Source: Herminiimonas sp. (GTDB lineage: Bacteria; Pseudomonadota; Gammaproteobacteria; Burkholderiales; Burkholderiaceae_D). From it: DNA of 48,426 nt. Position numbers and translations under genes: made by a program. The notes under the pieces were generated by a model. The model saw nothing but the letters and a program-made list of their open reading frames with translations. It did not search any database and was not told where the DNA came from. The DNA lies in NCBI GenBank assembly GCA_028292315.1, contig JAQGMO010000030.1, positions 1 through 48,426 on the forward strand. The letters are read 5' to 3'. Positions 16,794 through 25,382 of this stretch are shown here, piece after piece (positions within the stretch are counted from its first letter, which is position 1; every line of letters begins with the position of its first letter).

Positions 16794-18022
16794 GGATACG
16801 GCGTCTCGGTGAGGCGGTCAGCCCCTTCCTGCGTCGGCGACGGTTGCAGCGATCTCAGTCTTGGCGCGTGCGCCGGCAGCCAGCCGGCCCAGGTGGGAAA
16901 GCGGCGCAGGAAGTGAAACAGGAAGAAGCTGCGCACCTGCCGCCATGCATGGATTTCGTTCAAATCTTCGGCTTCTATTTTTTTGCAGCTGTTTGCCATC
17001 AAGCGCTCCAGGTTCTCGCCCAGCTGCCGGTTGAATTGGCGATCCCGAACAATGACATTCGCTTCGAGGTTGAGCGACAGGCTGAGCGGATCAAGATTGC
17101 TGGACCCTACCGTCGACCATTCATCGTCGACCAGCGCAACCTTGCCATGCAGCGGACGGTCGCAGTATTCATAAATCCGAACGCCGGCGCGCAGCAGATG
17201 GTGATAAAGCATGGACGCGGCCACGTGGACAATGGGCATATCGGGATTGCCCTGCAATATAAGCGACACCTCGACGCCGCGGCGGGCCGCCTTGCGCAAG
17301 TCCCTGAGGAAGGTGAACCCGGGAAAGAAATACGCGTTGGCAATCACGATCCGCTTGCGCGCCAGCCGCAGCGCAACCCGGTACTGACGTTCGATGGCAT
17401 CCTTGTGCTGCCGGTTGTCGCGCCAGACGAACATGGCATCGGCATTGCCTGCGGCCGGTAATGATTCCGTTGCCGGCGGCGCCTTGTAACGGTGGAACCA
17501 GCGCCGTCCCGGTTTGCCTTCATCGATCGCGGCACGGGCAAAGCTGCGGATCTGGGCTACGATCGGTCCTTCGATCTCCACCGCATAATCCTGCTTTGCC
17601 TGCGGACCGAAATCGCCGAGGTGATCCGCGGAATAATTAATGCCGCCGACGAAGGCGCGTTTACCATCCACCACGACAATCTTGCGGTGCATCCGGCGAA
17701 AATAGTTAACTCGCTGAAAAGGCTTCGGCGCCGGGTCGAACACGTGTACCCGCACCCCGGCCCCAGTGAGAGAGGAAATGAATTGCGGCGACAAATCGGG
17801 CGAGCCGAAGGCATCGACCGTCACATCGACCTGCACGCCGCGTTGCGCCGCTTTTAACAGCGCCGCATGCAGGCTTTTGCCGACTTTATCCTCATACAAG
17901 ATAAAGGTTTCCAGTAATACTTCATGCTGCGCTGAAGCAATCACCTCGAATACGCGTGGAAAAAATTCTTCGCCATTTTCAAGTAGTGAAAACTTGTTGC
18001 CGCTAGTCCAGCGCCTGCTCAC
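16790..18022 (-). CDS. clsB: cardiolipin synthase B (phospholipase D family)
   Basis: Phospholipase-D superfamily enzyme of 410 residues that makes cardiolipin by transferring a phosphatidyl group. Both HKD motifs are intact: MHRKIVVVDG with H112, K114 and D119, and LHGKVALVDD with H292, K294 and D299, each followed by a Gly/Ser-Asn segment (GGINYSADH, GSSNLDPLS). There is no N-terminal membrane anchor, as in ClsB/YbhO. It starts with GTG (MSRRWTSG) preceded by GAGGA 9 bases upstream. The YbhP-type nuclease gene often found upstream in enterobacteria is absent here. Confidence 0.92.
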   Translation of the reverse strand: MSRRWTSGNKFSLLENGEEFFPRVFEVIASAQHEVLLETFILYEDKVGKSLHAALLKAAQRGVQVDVTVDAFGSPDLSPQFISSLTGAGVRVHVFDPAPKPFQRVNYFRRMHRKIVVVDGKRAFVGGINYSADHLGDFGPQAKQDYAVEIEGPIVAQIRSFARAAIDEGKPGRRWFHRYKAPPATESLPAAGNADAMFVWRDNRQHKDAIERQYRVALRLARKRIVIANAYFFPGFTFLRDLRKAARRGVEVSLILQGNPDMPIVHVAASMLYHHLLRAGVRIYEYCDRPLHGKVALVDDEWSTVGSSNLDPLSLSLNLEANVIVRDRQFNRQLGENLERLMANSCKKIEAEDLNEIHAWRQVRSFFLFHFLRRFPTWAGWLPAHAPRLRSLQPSPTQEGADRLTETPYP

Positions 18023-18492
18023 GGTGCGATATCCTCAATGATGTCATGACGCGCGCGGAATGGCGGTTTGGCGAACGCGAGCGGCGCATACACCGGCACT
18101 CCGGCATGAATGTTCAGCCAAACAGACCCGACAGACAGAAGGTCGGGCCAATACGATCGAAGCGTTGTAGTCGGATTCATTGCTTACAGACAGTGTTGTT
18201 TCATCACATTTTTCTTGAAATAAAGACAACGCACCGTGCATTTAATCAACAAATAGGCTGATTGAAGGAAAATTTACGGTCTTTAACTTTACCTGGAGCA
18301 ATGCCGAAACAATTTGCAAGTCCATCTAGCGATTTGATCGGTCGAAAATGCTTGTGTTCCGTTAAATTATGGACAAAGTCAGAACGTGAATGGCCGAAAA
18401 ACTGTTATTCGGAAATTCCGGCGCGATGCGGTGGCTCAGGCCCGCCGTAACGGGGCCTGAGCTTTGGAGAAAGCACATTCCCGCGCGTGAAA
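18023..18492. other. 470-base intergenic region, partly AT-rich
   Basis: It separates the clsB start (right side of clsB) from the symporter stop. It holds a hairpin CCCGAC/GTCGGG at 18127-18147, an AT-rich part (about 18170-18400) and the long stem at 18434-18462. Short open frames are present on both strands but show no Shine-Dalgarno with plausible protein; I see no gene. The clsB promoter must lie here. Confidence 0.4.
18434..18462 (-). terminator. 10-bp stem-loop after the symporter gene
   Basis: GCTCAGGCCC pairs perfectly with GGGCCTGAGC around a 9-base loop, 30 bases beyond the symporter stop. No U-tract follows on the minus strand, so it may terminate inefficiently or protect the 3' end. 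Confidence 0.5.
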
Positions 18493-19941
18493 TCAGGCTT
18501 TGCGGTTCAGTTCGGTGGCCGGCAATAACGGGCGGCCGCCAAGCTGCGGCGCGAGTGAACCAACGATCATCCCGCTCAGGCTCATCAATACGCCAACCAG
18601 TTGCGGAGGCCAGTATCCTGCTGGAGCTGCAAGCTCCAGCAGGAGCCACGACCCGATGCCGGATACAATCGCCGCCAGTGCGCCCTGACGGGTCGCGCGC
18701 TTCCAGTACAGGCCGAAGGCAAGCGGGACGAAGGCTGCTACCAGCGTGACCTTGTAAGCATTTTCAACCATCTTGTAAATGCTTGCCTCGGTATTCATGG
18801 CAAACGTGGTGATAATCACGGTAAACACCAGTACCACGGCGCGCATCATGAACAGGAATTGTTTGTCGGTCTGATTCGGGAAAAACCCTTTCAGGATATT
18901 CTCGGTAAAGGTGACCGAAGGTGCCAGCAAGGTCGCGCTGGCGCAGCTTTTGATTGCGGATAGCAAGGCGCCAAAGAACATCACCTGCGCAAACAACGGG
19001 ACCTGGGTCATGATCAGCGTCGGCAGGATCAGTTGCGGGTCCTTGTCGATCAGGCTTGCCACCATTTTCGGATCGATCAGGGTAGCCGAATAAGCCAGGA
19101 ACATCGGGATAAATGCGAACATGAAGTACAGCACACCGCCCAATATCGATGCGTTACCGGCAATCTTTTCATTTTTGGACGAAGCGACCCGCTGGAATAC
19201 GTCCTGTTGCGGGATCGATCCCAGCATCATCGTGATCCATGCGGCGAAGAACCAAAGCACTTCCCTTCCGGTCGGGGCGGGCCAGAACTCAAGCTTGCCG
19301 GCGTCCGCCGCATGCGCGATTACCGCGCCCGCGCCGCCGGCCATGCCCGACACTACCCAGCCGATGTAAAGCATGCCGATGACGATGATGATCATCTGCA
19401 AAAAGTCGGTGATCGCGACCGACCACATGCCACCCATCAGGGTATAGATCAGCACGCTCGCGGCGCCGATGATCATACCGGTCTCTAACGTGATGACGCC
19501 GCCCGACACGACGTTGAAGACCAGCCCGAGCGCCTTGATCTGCGCCGCGACCCAGCCGAGGTAGGAAACGACGATACAGAGCGTGACCAGGATTTCGACC
19601 GTGCGGCCAAACTTGTTTCTAAAGAAATCGCCGATGGTCAGCAGGTTCATCCGGTATAGCGGCCGCGCGAAAAACAGGCCGACCAAAACCAGGCACAGCG
19701 ACGAACCGAACGGATCCGCGACCACGCCGCGCAGCCCATCCTTGACAAAGGTGGAAGAAATACCGAGCACGGTTTCGGAACCGAACCAGGTTGCGAATAC
19801 CGTAGCGGTTACCACGTACATCGGCAAGGACCGGCCGGCAACCGCGAAGTCTTTGGAATTCTTTACGTAACGCGCCGCATACAAGCCGATGCCGACCGAG
19901 ATGACCCAGTAAAGAATGACAAACCAGATAAGACCGTTCAT
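18493..19941 (-). CDS. sodium:solute symporter (SSS/SLC5 family)
   Basis: Inner-membrane Na+-coupled symporter of 482 residues with about 13 hydrophobic segments. Family features are the N-terminal ARYVKNSKDFAVAGRSLP, GSETVLGIS in helix 1/2, LYTLMGGMWSVAITDFLQ and SSKNEKIAGNASILGG. Substrates of this family range from proline and pantothenate to acetate and sugars; the sequence does not decide. The start at ATG 19941 (MNGLIWFV) is preferred over an upstream in-frame codon because AGGGA lies 7 bases before it and the first helix begins there. It is a single gene with a 10-bp hairpin downstream and a palindrome in its upstream region. Confidence 0.92.
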   Translation of the reverse strand: MNGLIWFVILYWVISVGIGLYAARYVKNSKDFAVAGRSLPMYVVTATVFATWFGSETVLGISSTFVKDGLRGVVADPFGSSLCLVLVGLFFARPLYRMNLLTIGDFFRNKFGRTVEILVTLCIVVSYLGWVAAQIKALGLVFNVVSGGVITLETGMIIGAASVLIYTLMGGMWSVAITDFLQMIIIVIGMLYIGWVVSGMAGGAGAVIAHAADAGKLEFWPAPTGREVLWFFAAWITMMLGSIPQQDVFQRVASSKNEKIAGNASILGGVLYFMFAFIPMFLAYSATLIDPKMVASLIDKDPQLILPTLIMTQVPLFAQVMFFGALLSAIKSCASATLLAPSVTFTENILKGFFPNQTDKQFLFMMRAVVLVFTVIITTFAMNTEASIYKMVENAYKVTLVAAFVPLAFGLYWKRATRQGALAAIVSGIGSWLLLELAAPAGYWPPQLVGVLMSLSGMIVGSLAPQLGGRPLLPATELNRKA

Positions 19942-20028
19942 GGATAAGTCCCTGCGCAAAGAAACATGCCGGCGGTAAGGTAAAAATCGATGCGGGCATT
20001 ATAGCGGCAACAGCACTTGTTTCAATGC

Positions 20029-20040
20029 AAGTGATCACTT
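20029..20040. promoter_or_regulatory. 12-bp perfect palindrome AAGTGATCACTT
   Basis: A perfect palindrome about 88 bases upstream of the symporter start, in an AT-rich gap. It could be a regulator-binding site for the symporter gene. The rest of the 242-base gap (19942-20183) shows no gene. Confidence 0.3.
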
Positions 20041-20183
20041 ATTGAGCAGAATTAGCGATTTGATGATTTAAATTTGATGATTCTGATATGAATGTTATGA
20101 CTGTTGAAGTAGATGGGTATACCTGTTCGAAAGGCAGCCATAGCGGAATACCGACGGTCCCGGACCGGAAAACATGTCTTGTT

Positions 20184-21581
20184 TCAGTTGTCATGATTGA
20201 CGATTGGCGCAACGTTGAGCACCAGCCCGGTGCGCGCCAGGACGCGTACTTTTTGCCCGCGATGCAACGGCGTATCGCTTATCACGCGCCAGTTTTCGCC
20301 ATACACATGCGCCCAGACTTCGCCTGCGTTATCCTGCAAAATTTCCGCGCTTGTGCCGATCAATTCATCGTCCCCCGCCAGGACCGGACGGCGGCGTGCT
20401 TTAAATGCGAAGCCGGCTACTGTTGCAATCAATGCCGCGTTGAGCAGCGCGACGGCGACGATCAAGCCGATCGGAATGCCGAATCCGGGCAGTTCGGTAT
20501 CGATCAGAATCACGGCGCCGAATACAAAGGCAACAATGCCGCCCAGGCCCAGTGCGCCAAAACTGGGCAGGAATGCTTCGGCCACCATGAAGCTGATGCC
20601 AAGCAGAATGAGGGCGAGGCCCGCGTAGTTCACCGGCAACAATTGCAGCGCGTAGAGACCAAGCAGCAGGCAAATACCGCCCAGCACGCCTGGCAAGACC
20701 ATGCCGGGGCTCATGAATTCAAATAACAATCCATAGACGCCGATCGCCATCAGGATCAGTGCGATACTGGGATCGGTGATGACGGCAAGCAGCCTGGCGC
20801 GCCAGTCCGGCTGGGAATTCACGATAGCCGCATTTGCCGTCCCGAGGTATTTTTCCTGCCCCTGCACCGACACTTTTTTACCATCCAGCTGTTTCAGCAG
20901 GTTGGCGAGATCAGGCGCGACGTATTCGACAACATGTAATTTCAATGCTTCGTCGGCCGACAGGCTTACCGCTTCGCGCACTGCCCGCTCGGCCCATTCC
21001 ATATTGCGGCCCCGCATCTGCGCCAGTCCGCGAATGTAGGCTGCGGCGTCGTTGACCTGTTTGCTCGTCATCGGCTCTGTCAGCGGACCGGCGGGTGCCC
21101 TCGCGTTGTCGCCTTTTGGATCCGGCTGGCTCCCTGATTGTCCCGGCGCGGGCTTACCCGGCCCCGGCTCCGCAGGCTTTGCCGGCGCGCCGATCCGGAC
21201 CGGGGTCGCCGCGCCCAGGTTGGTGCCCGGCGTCATCGCGGCAATATGGCTGGCATAGAGAATGTACGTACCGGCGCTGGCGGCACGTGCCCCGCCGGGA
21301 GCGACATAGGTGGCAACCGGCACCGGCGAGGCCAGGATCGCCTTGATGATGGTCCGCATCGAGGTATCCAGTCCGCCGGGCGTATCGATTTTCAGCACCA
21401 CCAGCTGCGCACCGTCGCGTGCGGCATGCGCCATCCCCCGGTTCAGATAGTCAGCCGTGGCCGGACCAATCGCGCCGTCGACCGTCAACACGGTTACGGG
21501 TCCGGCGGCCATCAGCCAGCCGGACAGCGTCGTTAAGATCAGCGCAAAAATAATCCGGAAAATGCTTTGCCTGTAATTCAT
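20184..21581 (-). CDS. NfeD family membrane serine protease (ClpP-class, long form)
   Basis: Membrane protein of 465 residues from ATG 21581. After a signal/anchor (IIFALILTTLSGWLMAAG) comes a ClpP-like protease domain with KIDTPGGLDTSMR and the catalytic serine S102 in GARAASAGTYILYASH. A Gly/Pro/Ala-rich insert (about 140-165) follows, then a helical part, four to five hydrophobic segments and the C-terminal NfeD OB fold. Long NfeD proteins cleave the C terminus of stomatin-like SPFH partners. No SPFH gene is adjacent here. The start lies 4 bases after the upstream stop, with the GAGG site inside that gene, so translation is coupled. Confidence 0.9.
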   Translation of the reverse strand: MNYRQSIFRIIFALILTTLSGWLMAAGPVTVLTVDGAIGPATADYLNRGMAHAARDGAQLVVLKIDTPGGLDTSMRTIIKAILASPVPVATYVAPGGARAASAGTYILYASHIAAMTPGTNLGAATPVRIGAPAKPAEPGPGKPAPGQSGSQPDPKGDNARAPAGPLTEPMTSKQVNDAAAYIRGLAQMRGRNMEWAERAVREAVSLSADEALKLHVVEYVAPDLANLLKQLDGKKVSVQGQEKYLGTANAAIVNSQPDWRARLLAVITDPSIALILMAIGVYGLLFEFMSPGMVLPGVLGGICLLLGLYALQLLPVNYAGLALILLGISFMVAEAFLPSFGALGLGGIVAFVFGAVILIDTELPGFGIPIGLIVAVALLNAALIATVAGFAFKARRRPVLAGDDELIGTSAEILQDNAGEVWAHVYGENWRVISDTPLHRGQKVRVLARTGLVLNVAPIVNHDN

Positions 21582-21585
21582 CGCC

Positions 21586-22512
21586 TCAGTCCCGCAAATA
21601 CAGATAATCATCGGGCAGGCCCATGCGCCGGCACGCTTGCGCGGCCGGGCCCGATCGCAACAGGATCCGGTCGGCCGCTGCCCCGATCTGCCTGGTGACC
21701 TGACGCTGCCACGCTCGCGGTTTCCAGCGTCCTGTCAGTTCGAGCCGTTCCCGTATCCAATCCGGCAGAATCCCGATCGCGGCCATCACCAGCACGCCCT
21801 GAAGCGCGGTGAATGGGGGCGGCAGTACCGGCGCGCGCCGCATGATATCGAGAAATTCGAGCACGATCGGAGACGGCTCAAGCCTCTCGCGCATCTTCTC
21901 GAACAGCGAGACAACTTCCCGTTCCGAAACCGGTGCGCCCAGGGCGCCATAGAGGCGAGCTGAAGGCGCGCCCTCCGCATAGAAGCGGTTGCGCTGCACA
22001 TCTTCCAGCTTGCTGACATAAGTATGGTACGCCTGAAGGAAGCCGAAGCTCGCCGTGGCATGCACCCAGTCAAGCAATTCCGGATCATCGGCGCGGTAAG
22101 GCTGCCCATCGGGCGTGTGCCCGCTGATGCGGGAATGTATCCTGCAAACGTTTGCGATCATCGCTTCGGCGCGGCTGCGCGGCCCATAGACCGTCACCAG
22201 GGCGGAGAGGCCGGTACGCTGGACACGGCCCAATGCATTGCTGCGGAATGCGGTGTGACTCCACACGCCGGTGCGAACGCGCGGCTCCGCCAGTTCGAGG
22301 ATGACTGCGGCGACCCCGCCGACAAATAACGCCAATGGATTTTTGAAGATGCGCCAGGAAACGGAGTGATAAGCCACCAGCGCCGGCTCGCCGGCGGGTG
22401 TCGCAAAATCCGCGAGGCCGGACTTGCCGGGGTCGAGGAAGTCCCGTGCAGCAGCTTCCAGCCGATTTTGCAGCGGCGGAGGCAGAGTGATTGCGCGCGG
22501 AAACGGATTCAT
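21586..22512 (-). CDS. oxygenase MpaB family protein (DUF2236)
   Basis: A 308-residue member of the DUF2236/MpaB family, alpha-helical haem-type oxygenases related to rubber oxygenase Lcp and the fungal MpaB. Recognisable blocks are AYHSVSWRIFKNPLALFVGG, EPRVRTGVWSHTAFRSN, LGRVQRTGLSALVTVYG and WVHATASFGFLQAYHTYVS, with conserved His and Arg residues for cofactor binding. The ATG at 22512 (MNPFPRAITLPPP) is chosen because a GGAG site precedes it and the upstream in-frame extension is Arg/Cys-rich and unlike the family. It is directly followed by the NfeD gene, an unusual partner. The substrate is unknown. Confidence 0.85.
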   Translation of the reverse strand: MNPFPRAITLPPPLQNRLEAAARDFLDPGKSGLADFATPAGEPALVAYHSVSWRIFKNPLALFVGGVAAVILELAEPRVRTGVWSHTAFRSNALGRVQRTGLSALVTVYGPRSRAEAMIANVCRIHSRISGHTPDGQPYRADDPELLDWVHATASFGFLQAYHTYVSKLEDVQRNRFYAEGAPSARLYGALGAPVSEREVVSLFEKMRERLEPSPIVLEFLDIMRRAPVLPPPFTALQGVLVMAAIGILPDWIRERLELTGRWKPRAWQRQVTRQIGAAADRILLRSGPAAQACRRMGLPDDYLYLRD

Positions 22513-22825
22513 TGCGTTATCGCTCCGTGCAATGCGGATACCAACAGGAAACCGCGGCACGCGCAATGATCCACCGTATCGACGGAACCGGTCTGCCACC
22601 TGCCGCGATGCGCAGCAAGCGCGGTCGGACCATCGGACCATCGGGCTCGATACGCATCCCGCATTACGTCAAAAGGCACAACGCCACTATACAACGATCG
22701 CGGGCGGCGGCGGGGTTCTCGTCACTGTCCTTGATACAGCTTTATACGGCGGCTGCGCTGGAACATTGCGACCGCCGTGCCGCAGCCTAACTACGCCGCA
22801 TTGCCTGACGCACGTCCTGCCCGGC
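22513..22825. other. 313-base gap with promoter region of the MpaB-like gene
   Basis: The stretch lies between the alcohol dehydrogenase stop and the MpaB-like start. A TATAGT sequence at 22686-22691 (read on the minus strand) could be a -10 element, but no good -35 accompanies it. Otherwise it is GC-rich with no convincing frame, RNA or repeat. Confidence 0.3.
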
Positions 22826-23986
22826 TCATGGTCTCAACACTACTTTGCGGCAGTTGTTTTCCTTCTTGTCGAACATCTTGTATCCTTCGGCCGCCTGCTC
22901 CAGCGGCATTCGATGGGAAATAATTACGTCCGGGTGTAATTTGCCTTCTTCGATAAACTGGAGCAATTCCGGCATGAAACGCTGTACGTGAGTCTGTCCC
23001 GTCCGGAAACCGATGCCTTTTTCAAAGACATCGCCAAACAAAAAGCCGTGAATGAATCCGGCGTAGACCCCCGGCACGCTGATGGTTCCGCCGCGGCGCA
23101 CCGCGGCGATAGCCTGCCGTAACGCCTTGCCGCTGCTGCCTTCGAGCTTAAGATTGGCCATCACCGTTTCGACCGCGCTGCCTTTGGCTTCAAATCCGAC
23201 GGCATCGATAACCGCGTCGACACCGCGCGACGCCGTGTTCTCGATGATCACTTCGGCTGCATCGACATCGTCGAAATTGATCGGAATCACGCCATACTGG
23301 CTGCGCGCAAATTCCAGACGATACGCGTGATGGTCAACCATGAAAATCTGTTCGACGCCGAGCATGCGGGCGCATGCCGCCGCCATTTGCCCGACCGGAC
23401 CGGCGCCGAAAATAGCGAGGCTGGAGCCTTTTCCGACGCCCGCATTCAATACAGCCTGATAGCCGGTCGGAAGAATATCGCTGAGGAACAGCACTTTCTC
23501 ATCCGCCACGGCAGCAGGAATCTTGATCGGCCCGACGTTTGCCTTGGGCACTCGCACATATTCAGCCTGGCCGCCCGGCACCCCGCCATAGAAATGGCTG
23601 AAGCCGAATAGCGCCGCGCCCGAACGCAGGCTTTTCTTGTTCATGATGGTGCCGCGGTCCGGATTGGTCGTTTCGCAGGCGGAATACAAATGCATATCGC
23701 AGAAAAAACAGCTGCCGCATGCAATCACAAAGGGCACGACCACGCGGTCGCCTTTTTGCAGCCTGGTTACCGCCGGTCCGGCATCCACCACTTCGCCCAT
23801 GAATTCATGACCAAGAATATCGCCCGCCTTCATTCCAGGAACCTTGCCGCGGTACAGATGCAGGTCCGATCCGCAAATAGCGGTCGCCGTGACCTTGAGG
23901 ATGATATCGTCCGGTTCCTGAATGATCGGATCGGGGACGGTATCGACTTTGACATCGTTGCTGGAATGGTAGACGAGTGCACGCAT
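22826..23986 (-). CDS. zinc-dependent alcohol dehydrogenase, formaldehyde-dehydrogenase-like
   Basis: A 386-residue medium-chain dehydrogenase. Catalytic zinc residues are in TAICGSDLH and LGHEFMGEV, and the structural-zinc loop has four cysteines in [15 protein letters not shown]. The NAD-binding fold is [17 protein letters not shown]. Its sequence resembles glutathione-independent formaldehyde dehydrogenase-type (FdhA-like) alcohol dehydrogenases, including the long insertion after the structural zinc loop ([21 protein letters not shown]). A GGAG site precedes the ATG. It is apparently a single-gene unit. Aldehyde detoxification is the likely role, but other alcohols are possible. Confidence 0.9.
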   Translation of the reverse strand: MRALVYHSSNDVKVDTVPDPIIQEPDDIILKVTATAICGSDLHLYRGKVPGMKAGDILGHEFMGEVVDAGPAVTRLQKGDRVVVPFVIACGSCFFCDMHLYSACETTNPDRGTIMNKKSLRSGAALFGFSHFYGGVPGGQAEYVRVPKANVGPIKIPAAVADEKVLFLSDILPTGYQAVLNAGVGKGSSLAIFGAGPVGQMAAACARMLGVEQIFMVDHHAYRLEFARSQYGVIPINFDDVDAAEVIIENTASRGVDAVIDAVGFEAKGSAVETVMANLKLEGSSGKALRQAIAAVRRGGTISVPGVYAGFIHGFLFGDVFEKGIGFRTGQTHVQRFMPELLQFIEEGKLHPDVIISHRMPLEQAAEGYKMFDKKENNCRKVVLRP

Positions 23987-24124
23987 ATTTTTTCTCCGGA
24001 TGAATTTGATCGAAGGTCCATGTAAATCCGCCGCATCTTCAGCCGTCCGGGCAAAAAGGCCGCGCTATTTGCATAAGATCAATTACATTACTTGGGATAC
24101 TGCGGCGGCGGAATCGGAGCAAGT

Positions 24125-24202
24125 CCTAAGCGCAAGTAGGATTTAACCGACATGAATAGTGGTCAAAAAAAGGATTTTTCAATACTCAACATTGCGCTTA
24201 GG
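24125..24202. repeat. 11-bp perfect inverted repeat enclosing an A/T hairpin
   Basis: CCTAAGCGCAA (24125-24135) and TTGCGCTTAGG (24192-24202) are perfect reverse complements separated by 56 bases. The spacer contains a second possible hairpin (AAAAA-GGA-TTTTT). The arrangement resembles a small non-autonomous element, a structured RNA or two operator halves; copy number cannot be judged from one window. Confidence 0.45.
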
Positions 24203-24393
24203 TCGAAGCACGGTGGCGGACCTGATCGAACCGCCTTAAACCTGCAGAAATTACAGGATTACGGTTCCATGGTTGAACGTCGGGGCTGGAATATTGCTGC
24301 GGCGTGGCTGCCTGGGTCTGTACTTCGAAAATGCGGTTTTGTCGTTAACAAGTATTAAGTGCACTAACTTCGTAAGTCTATTCGTGTAGAACC

Positions 24394-24429
24394 GGGCGCT
24401 GGCGCCGAGGCGCCCACACCTTTCGGTGT
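24394..24429 (-). terminator. two adjacent hairpins after the substrate-binding protein gene
   Basis: GGGCGC/GCGCCC (24394-24415) is followed at once by ACACC-TTTC-GGTGT (24416-24429), 21 bases beyond the stop. No U-run follows on the minus strand; a possible 3'-end structure for the operon. Confidence 0.3.
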
Positions 24430-24449
24430 ACTGTCGGCGTTGCCGGCGG

Positions 24450-25196
24450 TCAGGATTCCGGATAGCCGGCCGCCGCAACCGCCGCGCCCTTGATCCCATG
24501 ACGCTCCAGCGCGTTCGCCACAAAGCCGGTCCGCTTCATTTCCTCGACAAAATCGTAAAGATACTGGAACGCTTCCTGGCTCCTGCTTTTCGGGATGCCC
24601 ATGGCCTGATTGATGACCATGAAACGCCCTGGCAGCAAGCGCACGCCCGACACCCGTTTCGCATCGGCTTCCAGCTGCTGCCTGACGCCGGCGGCGACTT
24701 CCAGTTTTTGCTCGACGAAGGTGTCCACCACTGCGGGCGAGGTCTGCGCCTTGACCGTTTGTGCATGTTTGAGATGCCGGCTGAGGTAAAGGTCGTACGC
24801 GCTGCCGGCGCCGACGGCAACCCGATGGCCCGGCTGGTCCACCTGCTCATTGGATTGGATAGGCGAATCCACCGGCACCATGTAACTGCCTTCGATCACC
24901 ACATAAGGGGGCGTGAAACTGATTCCTTCGCCGCGCAGCGGGTCGATTGCAAAGAAACCGAAATCGGCCTGCTCGTTCGTGACCGCTTCCACTGATTTTC
25001 CGGCCGTGTCGAACACCACCAGCTCAGCCGTGACGCCCAATCGCTTTGCCAGTTCATTCGCAAGATCCACAGAAACGCCGAACGGCTGGCCGGTCGCAGG
25101 GTCTTTATTCGCGAGGATCGGATTTCCCAGGTTAATCGAGGCACGAAGCTTACCGGTGGGCATGAAGTCATTTACAAGCGTTTTATTTGGGTTCAT
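24450..25196 (-). CDS. ABC-type amino-acid substrate-binding protein (SBP_bac_3) without a signal peptide
   Basis: A 248-residue family 3 solute-binding protein. The fold landmarks are LRASINLGNPILANKD, PFGVSVDLANELAKRLG, ADFGFFAIDPLRGEGISFTPP and VAVGAGSAYDLYLSRHL. From ATG 25196 the protein begins MNPNKTLVNDF and goes straight into the domain, with no hydrophobic leader. The in-frame extension to 25277 (Arg/Thr-rich) is not a signal peptide either. It is therefore likely cytoplasmic, or exported another way. No ABC permease or ATPase is adjacent. It may act as a ligand sensor or sequestering protein, but that is speculation. Confidence 0.85.
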   Translation of the reverse strand: MNPNKTLVNDFMPTGKLRASINLGNPILANKDPATGQPFGVSVDLANELAKRLGVTAELVVFDTAGKSVEAVTNEQADFGFFAIDPLRGEGISFTPPYVVIEGSYMVPVDSPIQSNEQVDQPGHRVAVGAGSAYDLYLSRHLKHAQTVKAQTSPAVVDTFVEQKLEVAAGVRQQLEADAKRVSGVRLLPGRFMVINQAMGIPKSRSQEAFQYLYDFVEEMKRTGFVANALERHGIKGAAVAAAGYPES

Positions 25197-25382
25197 CGTT
25201 TTCGTCTTCCGGATTGCGCGGCGTTGCGGGACTGCGGTGCGCGATCTCGCAACGCTGCAGTTTGTTTGGCACAGCAAGATGACAATATTAACAGAGCAAT
25301 GTTGTTGCCATGACGACGGGACGCATGCATGGCATTGCGCGCCAGAGAATACGCCCCCTGGCGAATTCAGCGCTAGTCCGAT

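Larger units (their letters stand above)
23987..24449. other. 463-base intergenic region with inverted repeats
   Basis: This region holds an 11-bp inverted repeat pair (24125-24202), an AT-rich upstream sequence for the alcohol dehydrogenase, and GC-rich hairpins just downstream of the substrate-binding protein gene. A 68-codon frame on the plus strand (24152-24358) overlaps the repeats and looks non-coding. No gene is supported. Confidence 0.4.

Noticed and set aside
18044-18450. Short frames on both strands between clsB and the symporter
   Set aside because: Cys/Arg-rich low-information translations, no Shine-Dalgarno and no family; treated as intergenic.
24152-24358. 68-codon plus-strand frame in the gap before the substrate-binding gene
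   Set aside because: It overlaps the inverted repeat, has no ribosome-binding site and no recognisable protein pattern.
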